Positions 1 through 10,500 of a stretch of DNA of 53,041 nt are shown here, in pieces. The position numbers were made by a program, and so were the translations under genes. How positions within the stretch are numbered: the stretch's first letter is position 1; every line of letters starts with the position of its first letter. Below the pieces are notes generated by a model. That model did not search any database. It was not told where the DNA came from and worked only from the letters and a program-made list of their open reading frames with translations. The stretch is from an uncultured Lachnospiraceae bacterium (GTDB lineage: Bacteria > Bacillota > Clostridia > Lachnospirales > Lachnospiraceae). The stretch is from contig CAJTNT010000028.1 of the NCBI GenBank assembly GCA_910577785.1, forward strand, positions 1 to 53,041, in the 5' to 3' direction.

Positions 1-71
1 AGAATCTTTCAAGGTTATTTCACTGTTCAGTTATCAAGGTTGTGTCTGCTGTCTCACGCGACAGCTTACTT
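1..71 (-). other. rRNA operon leader (partial)
   Basis: This is the transcribed leader downstream of the two rRNA-type promoters, read leftwards. It contains an 'ACCTTGATAACTGAACAGTG'-like segment typical of Firmicutes pre-16S leaders. No rRNA itself is inside the window. The assignment rests on the promoter pair and leader wording, so it is an inference about what lies left of position 1. Confidence 0.6.
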
Positions 72-100
72 ATAATAGCACGGCTTCCAACATTTGTCAA
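72..100 (-). promoter_or_regulatory. rRNA promoter P2
   Basis: On the minus strand a consensus -35 TTGACA (95-100) is followed by exactly 17 bases and TATTAT (72-77). The spacer ends in GCCGTGC, nearly the same as in the second promoter 144 bases upstream. Tandem promoters with a shared core are typical of ribosomal RNA operons. Confidence 0.75.
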
Positions 101-215
101 CAACTTTTTTCAAATTTTTTTCATTTTTTTATTTTGCGAAAAATTCGTTAAAATCTTGAAATCAGTCTGCAATAATTTCTTAGCCGTTTTTGCTGCGCTC
201 GCACACAGCTGTATT

Positions 216-244
216 ATAATAGCACGCCTCCGTCTTCCTGTCAA
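216..244 (-). promoter_or_regulatory. rRNA promoter P1
   Basis: Minus-strand -35 TTGACA (239-244), 17-base spacer, -10 TATTAT (216-221). The sequence around the -10, GGCGTGCTATTATAA, matches the downstream promoter almost base for base. An A/T-rich tract upstream (about 245-290) could serve as an UP element. Confidence 0.75.
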
Positions 245-314
245 CAACTTTTTTTAATTTTTTTTATTTTTCAAAAAATCACCCTGCATCATTGAAAATA
301 ACGCCCTGTATTAT

Positions 315-359
315 AGAAGGGCTGCCATACAAAAACCTGTACGGCAGCCCCTCCCTTCT
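315..359 (-). terminator. hairpin after the sialidase gene
   Basis: GGGCTGCC-type arms at 319-330 and 339-350 form a 12-pair stem with one G-U pair. An outer AGAAGG/CCTTCT extension lies at 315-320 and 354-359. The hairpin is about 60 bases past the sialidase stop, between that gene and the rRNA promoters. The T run on the minus strand is weak, so efficiency is uncertain. Confidence 0.55.
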
Positions 360-410
360 TCCAATGAATCATGGCCTCTCGCAGCTACAAACTCGCGGCA
401 TCGTTAAGGC

Positions 411-3400
411 CTATTTGATTTTTGCTTTTTTAGCAACACCTACTTTATACAACCTGGCCTTTATTCTGGCTTTGTCTTTTTTATTCATTTTCTTATTCAG
501 TGTCACTGTTATGTTAGAAGGCGTCCCCTTGAATGCTTTACTCCCAAATGTGGGAACTTTCTTTCCCTTGAAGGTCACTTTCTTCAATTTCTTGCATCCG
601 TAAAAACTCTGTTTACCAAATGTCTTTACATCTCCGCTTATGCTAAGCGCCGTAATAGATTTGCAACCATAGAAAGCCTGACTGCCGATCTTGGTCACAC
701 TGCTTCCAATTGTCACTTTGGCGATTTTCGTGAACTTATAAAATGCCTTTGCTTTTATCTCTGTGACCTTACATTTTGTTCCCTTGATGGTAACGGATGA
801 CAGGATATTTACATTGAATTTCTTGCTCCTCTTTGATTTTAGCCCTTCTGCGCTTACTGTCTTTTTCGCTGCGTTGGTCACAACATATTTTACATTGCCC
901 TTTAGAATATAATCGCCCTTTTTCAGGACTGGGGCTTTTTTGAGAGCCTTCGACGCTTTATTAAGCCCTGCTGCCAGATCATTCAGCTTTTGGGCTGTAG
1001 AGCCTGTAGCCGTAGCATTTCTTTGCTTATAGGCATTATCATATGCTTTTTTAAACGGCTTCCAGGTTGCGCTTGTGTATGCTTTCGACCCCTTGTCATA
1101 TTTCGGCTTTGCTGCATGCAGCGCTTTTGTCAATGCTTTCTTTGCATTTATCCAGGCCGTGTCTGTCTTCAGCGCACTTTCTGCCTGGGCCAACTCTTTC
1201 TGAAGCTGAATCAGAGTTTCATTGCCTGCATTTTCAGCTACTGCTTTCTGCAATGCACTGTATGCCGCCCGGTACGCTGACCAGGTACTTGCCGTATATG
1301 CCTCTGACCCTGCATTGACGGCTTGAAGCTTGGAAGCGGCAGTGGCAAGGGATGCATTTACGCGGTTCATTATCTTTTCATGGTCTAACGCCAGATGGCC
1401 CTGCGCATCTGTCAGGCTGTCGGCCAGCTGCTTTAATTCTGTTGGATTAATACCTACGGCAGGATTTTTTGCGGCATGGAAGGCTGCCTCAAATACTGCC
1501 CAGCTTTCCTCACTGTAATCCCCCTGCCCGGCTTCATATACGCTTTCTGCTGCAGAAATTGCGGCCGCCACTGCAGCTTTGGCCTCTTCCTCTGTAATGC
1601 CGCTGCTTGGCTCCTTTTCCCATACGGCATAATATGTCGTATCCGCCTGGATGGTCTGCGGCCATCCTGCATCATCAATTGCCGTCCCATCTGCGGACGT
1701 ACTCCAGCCCTTAAAAATATATCCTGCCCGGCTGGGCGTCTCGGTTGGTTTGGCAAATTCTGTCCCGTTCTCCACGCTTGTGTTCGCCGGCATGCCTTGC
1801 ACAGTATCCGTCCCGGCATTTGCATCAAAGCCAACGACAAACATATTCGGCTGCGCTTTGGTGACATTAATTGTGACTTCTTGCGTCTTGCTCCTGCCAT
1901 CTTCCGTCCCTTCAGCCAGCGCGGCTGTCACCGTAATCACTACGGCGCCCTCCCGTGTGGCTGTCACAAGGCCTGTATCCGCCTGTACAGACGCGCCTGC
2001 GGTATTGTTTTCAGCGCCATCTTTTACGGCATAGGTATATGTAATCTGATTTTCCCCTGGGTGTCCCTCCACCTGGCAGGAGGCGTCCACAGCCGCCGAT
2101 GCGCTCAATGTAAGCGTAGCGCTTTCTGCATCCGAAGGAATCACAAGCGTAGTTCCGCCGCTAATATTCACTTCACGGATGCTGCAGGTGCATGTAGCAG
2201 GCTCCACAATCTCGCCGGATGGATAGAACACTTCCACTGTCATAGTTCTCTGATCTTCTGAAACAACAACCGTTGTCTTTGCATTGTCCTCACCGGAGGT
2301 TACCTTTTCAGCAACTGCTGCACAGAATGTTTCTGTATTCGGGAAAAGGAAATAATCATGCGCCCAGAACGTGGTAGTTGCTTTATAAGAAGTATCTGCT
2401 GCAAATTTTGCCGTTCCTTCCATAATAGAAGAAGCATCATTCGAAGAATCACTGCCATTCACCATGCTCCATACCGTCCGCGTATGATATGGGGCGGCTG
2501 AAATTACTGCATTCGGCGTTTTTGCGTTTAATAGATTCACGATCGCTTCATAATCACGGGTCAGCCCTTCCGTTACATCGTCATTCCCACAGTCATAAAA
2601 TCTGATATCCGCCATATAACCAATGTCTTTGGTAAAGGGGATTCCGTCACCCCCAGAACGGTAGCCCAGCGTAAACGGATCGGAAACGGACTGGAAATTT
2701 ACCGTGCCAGAGCCTTGGGAGGCGCCGCCATTTACATACAGACGCTGTTTTCCATTGCTTCCATTGATCAGCAATACCACATCCAGCCACCGATTGGTAT
2801 GTTCTGCTGCATTTAATGTAAATTTTTCTGTTGGATAACTATCGTTTAACATCCACAGTATCAGTTCTCCATTCTTCAGCTGCAGGGAATACTGATGCCC
2901 CTTCGCCAGAATCTCCGCCTGCCCGCTTGTCTGTATGGTATTCAGCCATAGTTTCATGGTAATTGCCATGGCATTTGACCCACTGACATTATATTTCTGA
3001 TTCTCTGACTTCAGCTGGTCATTAAATGCCCAGATTCCATCCTTCCTGATGATTTCCGCCTCATAAGCCTCGTCTTTCCGTACCAGCGTGGGCGTTTCTT
3101 CTGTGCAGTCCAAAGCAACAGGCATATGCTTTGTATCGTCTTTATCTACGGCAACTGCTGCCGCCTTTGGGTACTCTCCCGCAACCGGCGCCGTATACAC
3201 GATACTGCCAGGTACAGATATCCTCTCATCATCCGTTGTCTGCAGGCCATCCACCGCTTGGTTGAGCGCCTGCTCTGCCGCCGTAATCTCCTGGATGCTT
3301 GCATCTTCTTTCTCCAGGATATCTTTTGCCGCATGCAGGGCGTCTGTAAAGACCCTCCATGTCCGGTCGGAATAATCACCTTTTTGCTTATCTTTATGGA

Positions 3401-6400
3401 TATTGTACAGGCTCTGCAGGCTTCCTTTGTAACCCAGATACTCCATGATGCTGCAGCTGTCTTTCAGATTTGCCACAATCGTTTCCAATTCAGCATATGT
3501 TTTCTGCCCAGCATCAATGCCATCCGCAGCCGCAAATGCCGTTCTAAATGCATCCCATTCCGCATCCGTATGATAATCCTGCTTGCCGGCTTCATAAATC
3601 GGCCTCGCTATAGCCAAATTGCCAGAAAGCTCTGTTTCCAAGACATCCCTATGCCTGTGGAGCGCCTTTTTCGCACGGATAAACTCATCCAGGCTGCCGT
3701 ACATCTCTTTGTTTGTCTGCTGCGCCGCATCTTTCTCAGACACAGTTTTCCCGCCCTCATAGGCGTCCTTCAACGCCGTGACATCTTTTTCCCTGTACAG
3801 CGCTTTTTTATTATCAGAAGTCTCTTCTGGCGGCGCCTGGAACAATTCCTTCATCTGCTTATAAGCCGAAGCATATACAATGGCCTTTGTCTGATGGGCA
3901 TTGCTGTTGCCGCAGACCGTCAGGGATATTCCGTTCTGGCTCTCCGTAAGCGCCTGTTTTGCCAAGGGGGCCTTGTACGCATGGCCAACTGCCGCAATGA
4001 CGCTTCCTTCTGTTTTTACGGTATCGCAGAGGCCGCAGACCGTATCTCCCGTGTAGCCGTCCTTTTCACAATCTGCATCTCTATATCTCTTAATGATTTC
4101 CTGATTGGCAGGATGCGTACAGTCCGAAGAGATAAATTGATACTTGTATGTCGCCCCGTCCACGGTAATGGAAATTATCCCCGCTGATTTGGCTGTGATG
4201 CGAAGCATCGAATTCCTGCGGATTAATTTTGTCATAGCCTCCGCCTGATGAATGCTGTTCTCATTTTTGGGATAAACAAGAACCGCATGCTCGCTTCCTT
4301 CTTCCTGGTGCATATAGGTAACCAAATATACGCCATTGTTTTCAATCCCTTCCCCGGAAGTTACTTTCCGATATCCTGGAATGAGACTGTCTGAAGCTGT
4401 ACTGTCCTTCTTCCATAACGTAAGTTCATACTTCCAGTCCGAATTGCTAGTATTTATGCCGCCAGTGGCATTAAATTTCATGGAGGTGCTGATCAGCATC
4501 ACATATCTGTTATTCACAGAATTATAGATATGGAACGTATCTGCGCCTTCTGTCTGTTCCACTGCCATTGGCGCCGCCGTAGTACTGAACAGGTTGCCGT
4601 TTTCATGTTGGACCATATACTTTTCACCGCTCTTTATCAGCCATTTCCCTTCATTCTGTGCATCCTGGGTAAAAGTGAACTCGGCGTCAGTTATGGAAAG
4701 ATCCGCGTTTGCCTTTTTGGAAAAGGTATTTATGCTTCCATTTTGCTGCGCAGCATAATCACATAGGCCAATGCTGCCTCCCGGCACCTCCTCTACCGTA
4801 GCTGTCTCTGCTCCAACGTCTGACGCATCATACGAATCCGCATAGGGAATATCGATTGTTTCACCGACCGACTTACGCAGGATGCTGTCTGTAACCTGTA
4901 CCCAATATTCTTTGCCGTCGAAAACTGCTTTTGTGGAGCCTTCATTTTTGCCTGTAATCGTAACGATCACTTCATTACGGGTGGAAATCACCGGCTCTGG
5001 GCTTCCACCTATCAATTTTGTCTGGTTATGTTCACCATTTTCCGGATAAAGCAGGAAAATACTGCCTTCCGATTCCGCTGTCATCAAATAACTCTTTCCC
5101 GCAAGATTACTGTCTGTAATGGATACTTTCCGATATCCTGGTATTCCGCTGTCCGCAGGGGCGTTAGCATCCCTTTCCCACAGAGTAAAGTCATACACAC
5201 TATTATTTGTATGGATAAGATCACTCCAGGCATTAAAACGCTGGGCAGGCCGGTAATATGCGATATGCCTTGTAGCGTTGTTGCCGCCGCCATCTTTATA
5301 TTGGCACTGCAGGCGGATAGTTCCATTCTCCTGCGGGTTTACTGTCACATCTGCGGCAGACGTTGAGAAATAATTGTCCCCACCGGCAGACGCCTGATTA
5401 AATGTCAGATATTTTCCGCTCTTTTCGTTTTTAATCTGATAGCTGCTTCCGCTTTTGGCAAATGTAAATTCCACATCTGTCAGTTCCAGCAGCTCTGCCT
5501 GTGCCGTCTCTGTCGCAAAGGCAACGTCTTTATTGGAATTACTTGAAACATGACGGTATACCGGGGCTTTCACAGAGCCGCTAACCACCTGCTCTGTTTT
5601 GGCAAAGGCAACATTTTCATTCGGGGCAGCCTGCACAAGATCCCCTTCAGGCTTTTCCTGTACGGTATAAGTCTTTGTAAAAGACTCGCCCTTCTCAACA
5701 GAAGTATAGATCGTCTCGGAACCGTCCGCATTTTCCAACGTTGCGCCTGGCGCAAAATCGGAAACATCATACCTCTCATACCATATCTCCGTATTATAGC
5801 CGTTTCCCTCCCACAAAAGCCCAACGGTGCCGTCCGGCAGCTCTGTCAGATTGGAATAGCTGAAAGACTCTTCCCCGCCCTCGACATGAAGCTTGTGGTA
5901 CAGGCTCATCGTCTTATCTTCATTTACCAATAAGGTATAAATTTTACCATTGGCCCTGCCGCCCGGCCCTTCTGGCCAGGAGATTATAACAGCCTGTTTG
6001 CCGTTGATTTTCCTTGAATAGGTAATCGCGCCCATGTTACAGGTAGAAGTCACTGGGCATTCACTGATTTCCACAGGCTGCCCGACATCATATCCGCCCT
6101 CTTCATTCTTTGTAAAATCCGCATAAGCGATTTTGCCTGACCATCCACGGTAGAACATACGGACAGTACCGTCTTCCAATTCCACAACTTCATTTTCCGA
6201 AGACGTTGTATTGATGTCCGCTGTCCGGCGCCAGGTAATGCCATTATCAGAGGAATAGAGAAGGCTGGCTTTCTCTGCCCCACTCTGTGAGCCCTTGCCA
6301 TGATAGTATGTCCCGATCACAAGCGTCCCGTCACTGGTTGTAAGGCCGCAGCCCGGCGAAATCAGCAGCGACTGGTCGTCTTCCTGTTTTACCTGCCACA

Positions 6401-7352
6401 CAATATCCCTGGGATGCTCCCATGTCCTGCCATGATCCTTGGATGTAATCAGCCAAAGATACCCAGTCTGATACACATGGAAGATGGAATCCCTGTAATA
6501 GACATTCTGCTGCACTTCATGGCTCTCATTGTTGATCTGAGGCTGCTTTAAGTTATTTTGGTACGCACCGTTCTCATCCACAGAATAAAGGTTATACCAC
6601 TCATCTACGGCATAGCCAGTGGGTTTCTGGTTATCCCTTCTCAAAATCTGCGCATATCCATCCTCAAATTCATCTACATAATATAAATAGCGCGTGTCGT
6701 TTTCATCTACGGGAGCCACTCCAACGTCTGTATAATTATCTGTCAAAGCCAGACGCTGCTGCCCATTGATTTCCACATAACCTGTCCCAAGCCTGCCCCC
6801 TATATTCTGAATCGAGTATTCGGTAGGAAATACATCTACAAAACAGTAAAGCGTGCCATCCGGCCCTTCTAGCAGCCCAGGATCAATAGAGGCTGTAGCC
6901 TGCCTGAACGAATCCCTGTAAGTGTCAGGGAAATAAATGGGAAATCCATACTCCCAGGTCTTACCGCCGTCGCTGGATACGGAAGCAATCGTATCCAGGC
7001 CGTTTCCGTCTACGGTCTGCGTATAACGGATATCTGCAATTGAAAGCAGTTCCCCATTTTCCATGGTGATCATGGCTGGGATACGGAAGATCTCGCTCCC
7101 GGCCGTCCCCCTCGGGAATGGATGCCCAGCCGTCTCATTGTTTTCTAACTGTGACATAGAGATTGACCCTGCCTTATCCGTAACAGGCGTCTTATCTTTT
7201 ACAGATACAACTTCAGCTGCCTTTCCTGCTTTTTCCTTCTCGGATGGAGCTGCCGAGACAGGCATGGCAGAGCATAAGCCTACTGCCATAGCCAAAGACA
7301 ACCCAACGCTTATCATCTGCTTCCATTTACGGGATATCAATGCATGCTTCAT
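411..7352 (-). CDS. secreted multidomain sialidase (GH33)
   Basis: Exo-alpha-sialidase predicted to cleave terminal sialic acid from mucin-type glycans outside the cell; about 2313 residues. A signal peptide ends near residue 36. The catalytic propeller (about 85-530) has FRIP near 91 (arginine triad), Asp-boxes near 128, 306 and 369 (S-x-D-x-G-x-T-W), a Glu near 389 and YSNL near 501, where the family's nucleophilic Tyr sits. No CBM40 is recognisable before it. Then come two homologous modules of about 240 residues (each ending GYRKV), FIVAR-like helices, a LamG-like domain (about 1440-1650), an Ig-like segment, an InlB B-type repeat, more FIVAR units and a BspA-type leucine-rich tail. No LPXTG is seen. 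The second ATG is chosen because AGGAGG lies 8 bases before it; the first ATG is only 2 bases away. Confidence 0.9.
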   Translation of the reverse strand: MKHALISRKWKQMISVGLSLAMAVGLCSAMPVSAAPSEKEKAGKAAEVVSVKDKTPVTDKAGSISMSQLENNETAGHPFPRGTAGSEIFRIPAMITMENGELLSIADIRYTQTVDGNGLDTIASVSSDGGKTWEYGFPIYFPDTYRDSFRQATASIDPGLLEGPDGTLYCFVDVFPTEYSIQNIGGRLGTGYVEINGQQRLALTDNYTDVGVAPVDENDTRYLYYVDEFEDGYAQILRRDNQKPTGYAVDEWYNLYSVDENGAYQNNLKQPQINNESHEVQQNVYYRDSIFHVYQTGYLWLITSKDHGRTWEHPRDIVWQVKQEDDQSLLISPGCGLTTSDGTLVIGTYYHGKGSQSGAEKASLLYSSDNGITWRRTADINTTSSENEVVELEDGTVRMFYRGWSGKIAYADFTKNEEGGYDVGQPVEISECPVTSTCNMGAITYSRKINGKQAVIISWPEGPGGRANGKIYTLLVNEDKTMSLYHKLHVEGGEESFSYSNLTELPDGTVGLLWEGNGYNTEIWYERYDVSDFAPGATLENADGSETIYTSVEKGESFTKTYTVQEKPEGDLVQAAPNENVAFAKTEQVVSGSVKAPVYRHVSSNSNKDVAFATETAQAELLELTDVEFTFAKSGSSYQIKNEKSGKYLTFNQASAGGDNYFSTSAADVTVNPQENGTIRLQCQYKDGGGNNATRHIAYYRPAQRFNAWSDLIHTNNSVYDFTLWERDANAPADSGIPGYRKVSITDSNLAGKSYLMTAESEGSIFLLYPENGEHNQTKLIGGSPEPVISTRNEVIVTITGKNEGSTKAVFDGKEYWVQVTDSILRKSVGETIDIPYADSYDASDVGAETATVEEVPGGSIGLCDYAAQQNGSINTFSKKANADLSITDAEFTFTQDAQNEGKWLIKSGEKYMVQHENGNLFSTTAAPMAVEQTEGADTFHIYNSVNNRYVMLISTSMKFNATGGINTSNSDWKYELTLWKKDSTASDSLIPGYRKVTSGEGIENNGVYLVTYMHQEEGSEHAVLVYPKNENSIHQAEAMTKLIRRNSMLRITAKSAGIISITVDGATYKYQFISSDCTHPANQEIIKRYRDADCEKDGYTGDTVCGLCDTVKTEGSVIAAVGHAYKAPLAKQALTESQNGISLTVCGNSNAHQTKAIVYASAYKQMKELFQAPPEETSDNKKALYREKDVTALKDAYEGGKTVSEKDAAQQTNKEMYGSLDEFIRAKKALHRHRDVLETELSGNLAIARPIYEAGKQDYHTDAEWDAFRTAFAAADGIDAGQKTYAELETIVANLKDSCSIMEYLGYKGSLQSLYNIHKDKQKGDYSDRTWRVFTDALHAAKDILEKEDASIQEITAAEQALNQAVDGLQTTDDERISVPGSIVYTAPVAGEYPKAAAVAVDKDDTKHMPVALDCTEETPTLVRKDEAYEAEIIRKDGIWAFNDQLKSENQKYNVSGSNAMAITMKLWLNTIQTSGQAEILAKGHQYSLQLKNGELILWMLNDSYPTEKFTLNAAEHTNRWLDVVLLINGSNGKQRLYVNGGASQGSGTVNFQSVSDPFTLGYRSGGDGIPFTKDIGYMADIRFYDCGNDDVTEGLTRDYEAIVNLLNAKTPNAVISAAPYHTRTVWSMVNGSDSSNDASSIMEGTAKFAADTSYKATTTFWAHDYFLFPNTETFCAAVAEKVTSGEDNAKTTVVVSEDQRTMTVEVFYPSGEIVEPATCTCSIREVNISGGTTLVIPSDAESATLTLSASAAVDASCQVEGHPGENQITYTYAVKDGAENNTAGASVQADTGLVTATREGAVVITVTAALAEGTEDGRSKTQEVTINVTKAQPNMFVVGFDANAGTDTVQGMPANTSVENGTEFAKPTETPSRAGYIFKGWSTSADGTAIDDAGWPQTIQADTTYYAVWEKEPSSGITEEEAKAAVAAAISAAESVYEAGQGDYSEESWAVFEAAFHAAKNPAVGINPTELKQLADSLTDAQGHLALDHEKIMNRVNASLATAASKLQAVNAGSEAYTASTWSAYRAAYSALQKAVAENAGNETLIQLQKELAQAESALKTDTAWINAKKALTKALHAAKPKYDKGSKAYTSATWKPFKKAYDNAYKQRNATATGSTAQKLNDLAAGLNKASKALKKAPVLKKGDYILKGNVKYVVTNAAKKTVSAEGLKSKRSKKFNVNILSSVTIKGTKCKVTEIKAKAFYKFTKIAKVTIGSSVTKIGSQAFYGCKSITALSISGDVKTFGKQSFYGCKKLKKVTFKGKKVPTFGSKAFKGTPSNITVTLNKKMNKKDKARIKARLYKVGVAKKAKIK

Positions 7353-7385
7353 ATGCATTACCTCCTTTCATCAAAGAAGAAAAGG

Positions 7386-7419
7386 AGAAGGCAGATCCCA
7401 CTCCAGGAATCTGCCTTCT
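7386..7419 (-). terminator. hairpin after the GH101 gene
   Basis: Perfect 11-base arms AGAAGGCAGAT (7386-7396) and ATCTGCCTTCT (7409-7419), followed on the minus strand by a T/C-rich run. It lies between the GH101 stop and the sialidase start, so it probably ends or attenuates GH101 transcription. Whether the sialidase gene has its own promoter in the remaining short gap is not clear. Confidence 0.65.
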
Positions 7420-7525
7420 AGCCTTACATTTTATGCCAGCATATGTTTTCCACACTTATGCTATGGCTTGCTGCATATCCTTTGCATTCTCACGCCATCT
7501 GCTACTGGCATATCGTTATTTCCTT

Positions 7526-10500
7526 TTATTTTACAGTCGCTTTTTTATTCATGCCTGCCTTGGTCAGCATCTTCTTCATGCTGGTACGTTTGCTGGCGCT
7601 GGTGCTCTTTGGAAGCGTAACTTTCATAGATGCGCTTGTATTCTTGAATGCCCCTGTCTTAATGCTCTTAACAGCCGTACCCAGGAATACCACTTTCTTT
7701 AACTTCTTGCATCCATAGAACGCCTTCTTGTCAATGGTCGTTACCTTCTTGCCAATGGATACCTGTGCCAGGCTTGTGCAGCCTGCAAAAGCTTCGCTCT
7801 TAATGGATGTCACATTTGCGCCTATCACCACTTTCTTGAGCTTCTTGTAGCCCTTAAATGCCTTGGCATTGATCGTGGTAACCTTGCAGGTCACGCCTTT
7901 TACCTTAACGGTAGAGGCAATCGGGGCGGCTGTGATGTTCTTGCTCTTTCCGCCTGTTACTGCTACGGTCTTCTTGGAAACGCTTGTCACTTTGTAACGT
8001 ACGTTCTTCACGGTAACGGTGTCGCCAACTTTAAGCGCTGGAGCCGGAGCATTCTGTTTCAGGCTGCCCTGGGCTGCGGTAAGGGTAGCTGCCAGACGTT
8101 TCAGTTTGGACTTGCTGTTAGAATTCTGCCCTGCCTTAGCCTCAATATATGCTTCCTCAAATGCTTCCCAGCTTGCGGTCGTGTAGTTCTTCTTGCCCGC
8201 CTCATATACGTCCTTGGCTGCCGCAACAGCTGCCTTCACGGCGTCCTTAGCTGCTGCAAGCTGCTTCTCTTCCTCGCTTGGTTCTGGCTTCTCTGCTTCT
8301 TTTAAATTGTCTTGTGCTGTAATTAGGTTTTTCTGCAGTCTACTCAGCTTAGAACTGCTTTCCGAGTTTACTCCCGCTGCCGCTGCGGTATAAGCATCTT
8401 CAAATGCTTCCCAACTTGCATTGGAATATTTCCCTTGGCCTTTATCATAAACTGTTTTTGCCTGCGCAATTGCATCCCGCAGTGCTTGCCTTGCATTCTC
8501 CAGCTGCTTCTCTGCAGCGTTCAATTCTTTCAAAGCGCCTTGTGAAGAGATAAGGTCTGTTTTCAGCTTGTTTACTGCTGCTGGGTCTTTTGAATTTTCT
8601 CCAGCCTTAGCTGCGTCATAAGCCTTTTTAAATGCTTCCCAACTTGCATTGGAATATGCATTTTGGCCGCCGTCATAAATTGGCTTAGCCTCTGCGATTG
8701 CTGCTTTCAATTCTTTTACGGATACTTCCAGCTGCTTATCTGTTTCCGTAAGTTCTACCAAGTTCTTCTGTGCTGCTGCAAGCGCTGTTTTTGTCTCTTC
8801 TAGCTTCGTTAAGCTCGTTGTACCAGAAGCCTCTACCGCAGCTGCTGTACGGTAGGCTGCCTCGAACGCAGCCCAGCTCTCTGCAGAGTACAGGCTTTCG
8901 CCGCCTGCCAAAATATCTTCGGCTTCCTTCAGGGCTTCTTTGAGCTCACCCTGCTTTACATCCGCTTCTTCTTTCTGCTGTTCCGCCTTCTCAGCATTGT
9001 CCTGCATTATTTCCCGCTGTTCTGGCGTATCATAAGAAACCTCTGAGTCAATCAATATATCTGCAATAGATGCAAAACCACCTGACCCTTGCAATACGCG
9101 GATCTGCAGATAATTGCCCTTTGTGTCTTCCGGAAGATCCAATGCCTCTATCTGCCCTGAACCAGCGTTCCTTGTTGTTACCACGCCAGTTGTAAACTTG
9201 TCGGTCTCGCCAATAGTATGGTCTTCTTCATTAAAGCTGCTGCCCACAATGCATTCATACTTCTGCACCAGGCCATTGTTTCCAGATCTCTGCTGGAACC
9301 TTACAGAATCAAACTCTGAAATATCTTCCTCAAACTTCACGGTAATAATAGCCGGATTGCTCTCTGAAACCTCAAATTTTGATGGGTTGTAATGGGAATG
9401 CCAAATCGTTCCAGAACTTCTGTCTGTTACATTGGCTGCACGCCCATTTTCTGCGGCAGTTTCTTGAGTATTTGCCCACGCGTCTGTAAACGTAGCTGTC
9501 CTCATGGTGCCTTCCGGGAAATAAACCGTGCTGGACAGAGTAACTTCCTTACCGTCAATCTGTGCCGTCGCTGTAATCATTGCAGAACCAAAGTCTACCA
9601 TATATACTTCGCCATCTCCATTTACACGTGCAACGCTTTCATCTGAAGATGTCCACTTAACAGCCGTATTCGGATCTACGCCATCCACAAAATCCACATT
9701 CAGGGAAATCTTCTGGTCAGCTGAGGTTACTTCCGTATAAGTCTTGTCAATGGTCATCTTGGCCTTTTCAATCCTTAAATTATCCAGGATGAAATCCTTA
9801 TAGCCGCTGAAATCAAGCATCTGTCCTGCATATCCGCCGGTTGCGGGCGCCTTGCTCGTAGAATAGATGCCAATCCAGTTCTGCCCGCTCTGGCCGGCTG
9901 TAAAGGTAAAGGAAAATCTCTTTGTATCCCCAGCAGCTCCTGCCAGGCTCCAGCGTTCCACATCTCGGTCACTTCCATCGCCCAGGCGCACCTCATACAC
10001 GCCATCGCTACCCATCTGATAATCAAAGGACACATTATATGTCTCACCTGGCTGGAAATGGAAGTTCTGCGGTACTGTCTGATAAATCAGGCTATTTCTC
10101 TGAGAAAGGCCATTTACTTTCAAAGACCAGTTCCCATCCAATACGTCATCCAAAACCTTGCTAATATAGCCAGACTGTGAGTATGGGTCATGACGCTCAG
10201 AAAGATGGATCCTGTTATCTTCCACGCCCTCTGCCCCTGAAACTACAAACGGCCAGATACCTTGTGCATTTTCTTCAAAATCATTGTAGAGGGATGTAAT
10301 AATACCGTTTTCATCTACTTCCTCTATAACATCCATCTTGGTCTCTACCACACGGATATCATCAAAATACGTAGCTCCTTCACCTGCTTCACGCTTAAAC
10401 GTCAGTGTAGCCGTCCCGCTCTCTGCTGTAAAGAATACATACATATTCTGGAAATAGCTGTAAGTGCCGCCATTCTCTGTAACCTCTGTATGGCTATTTG

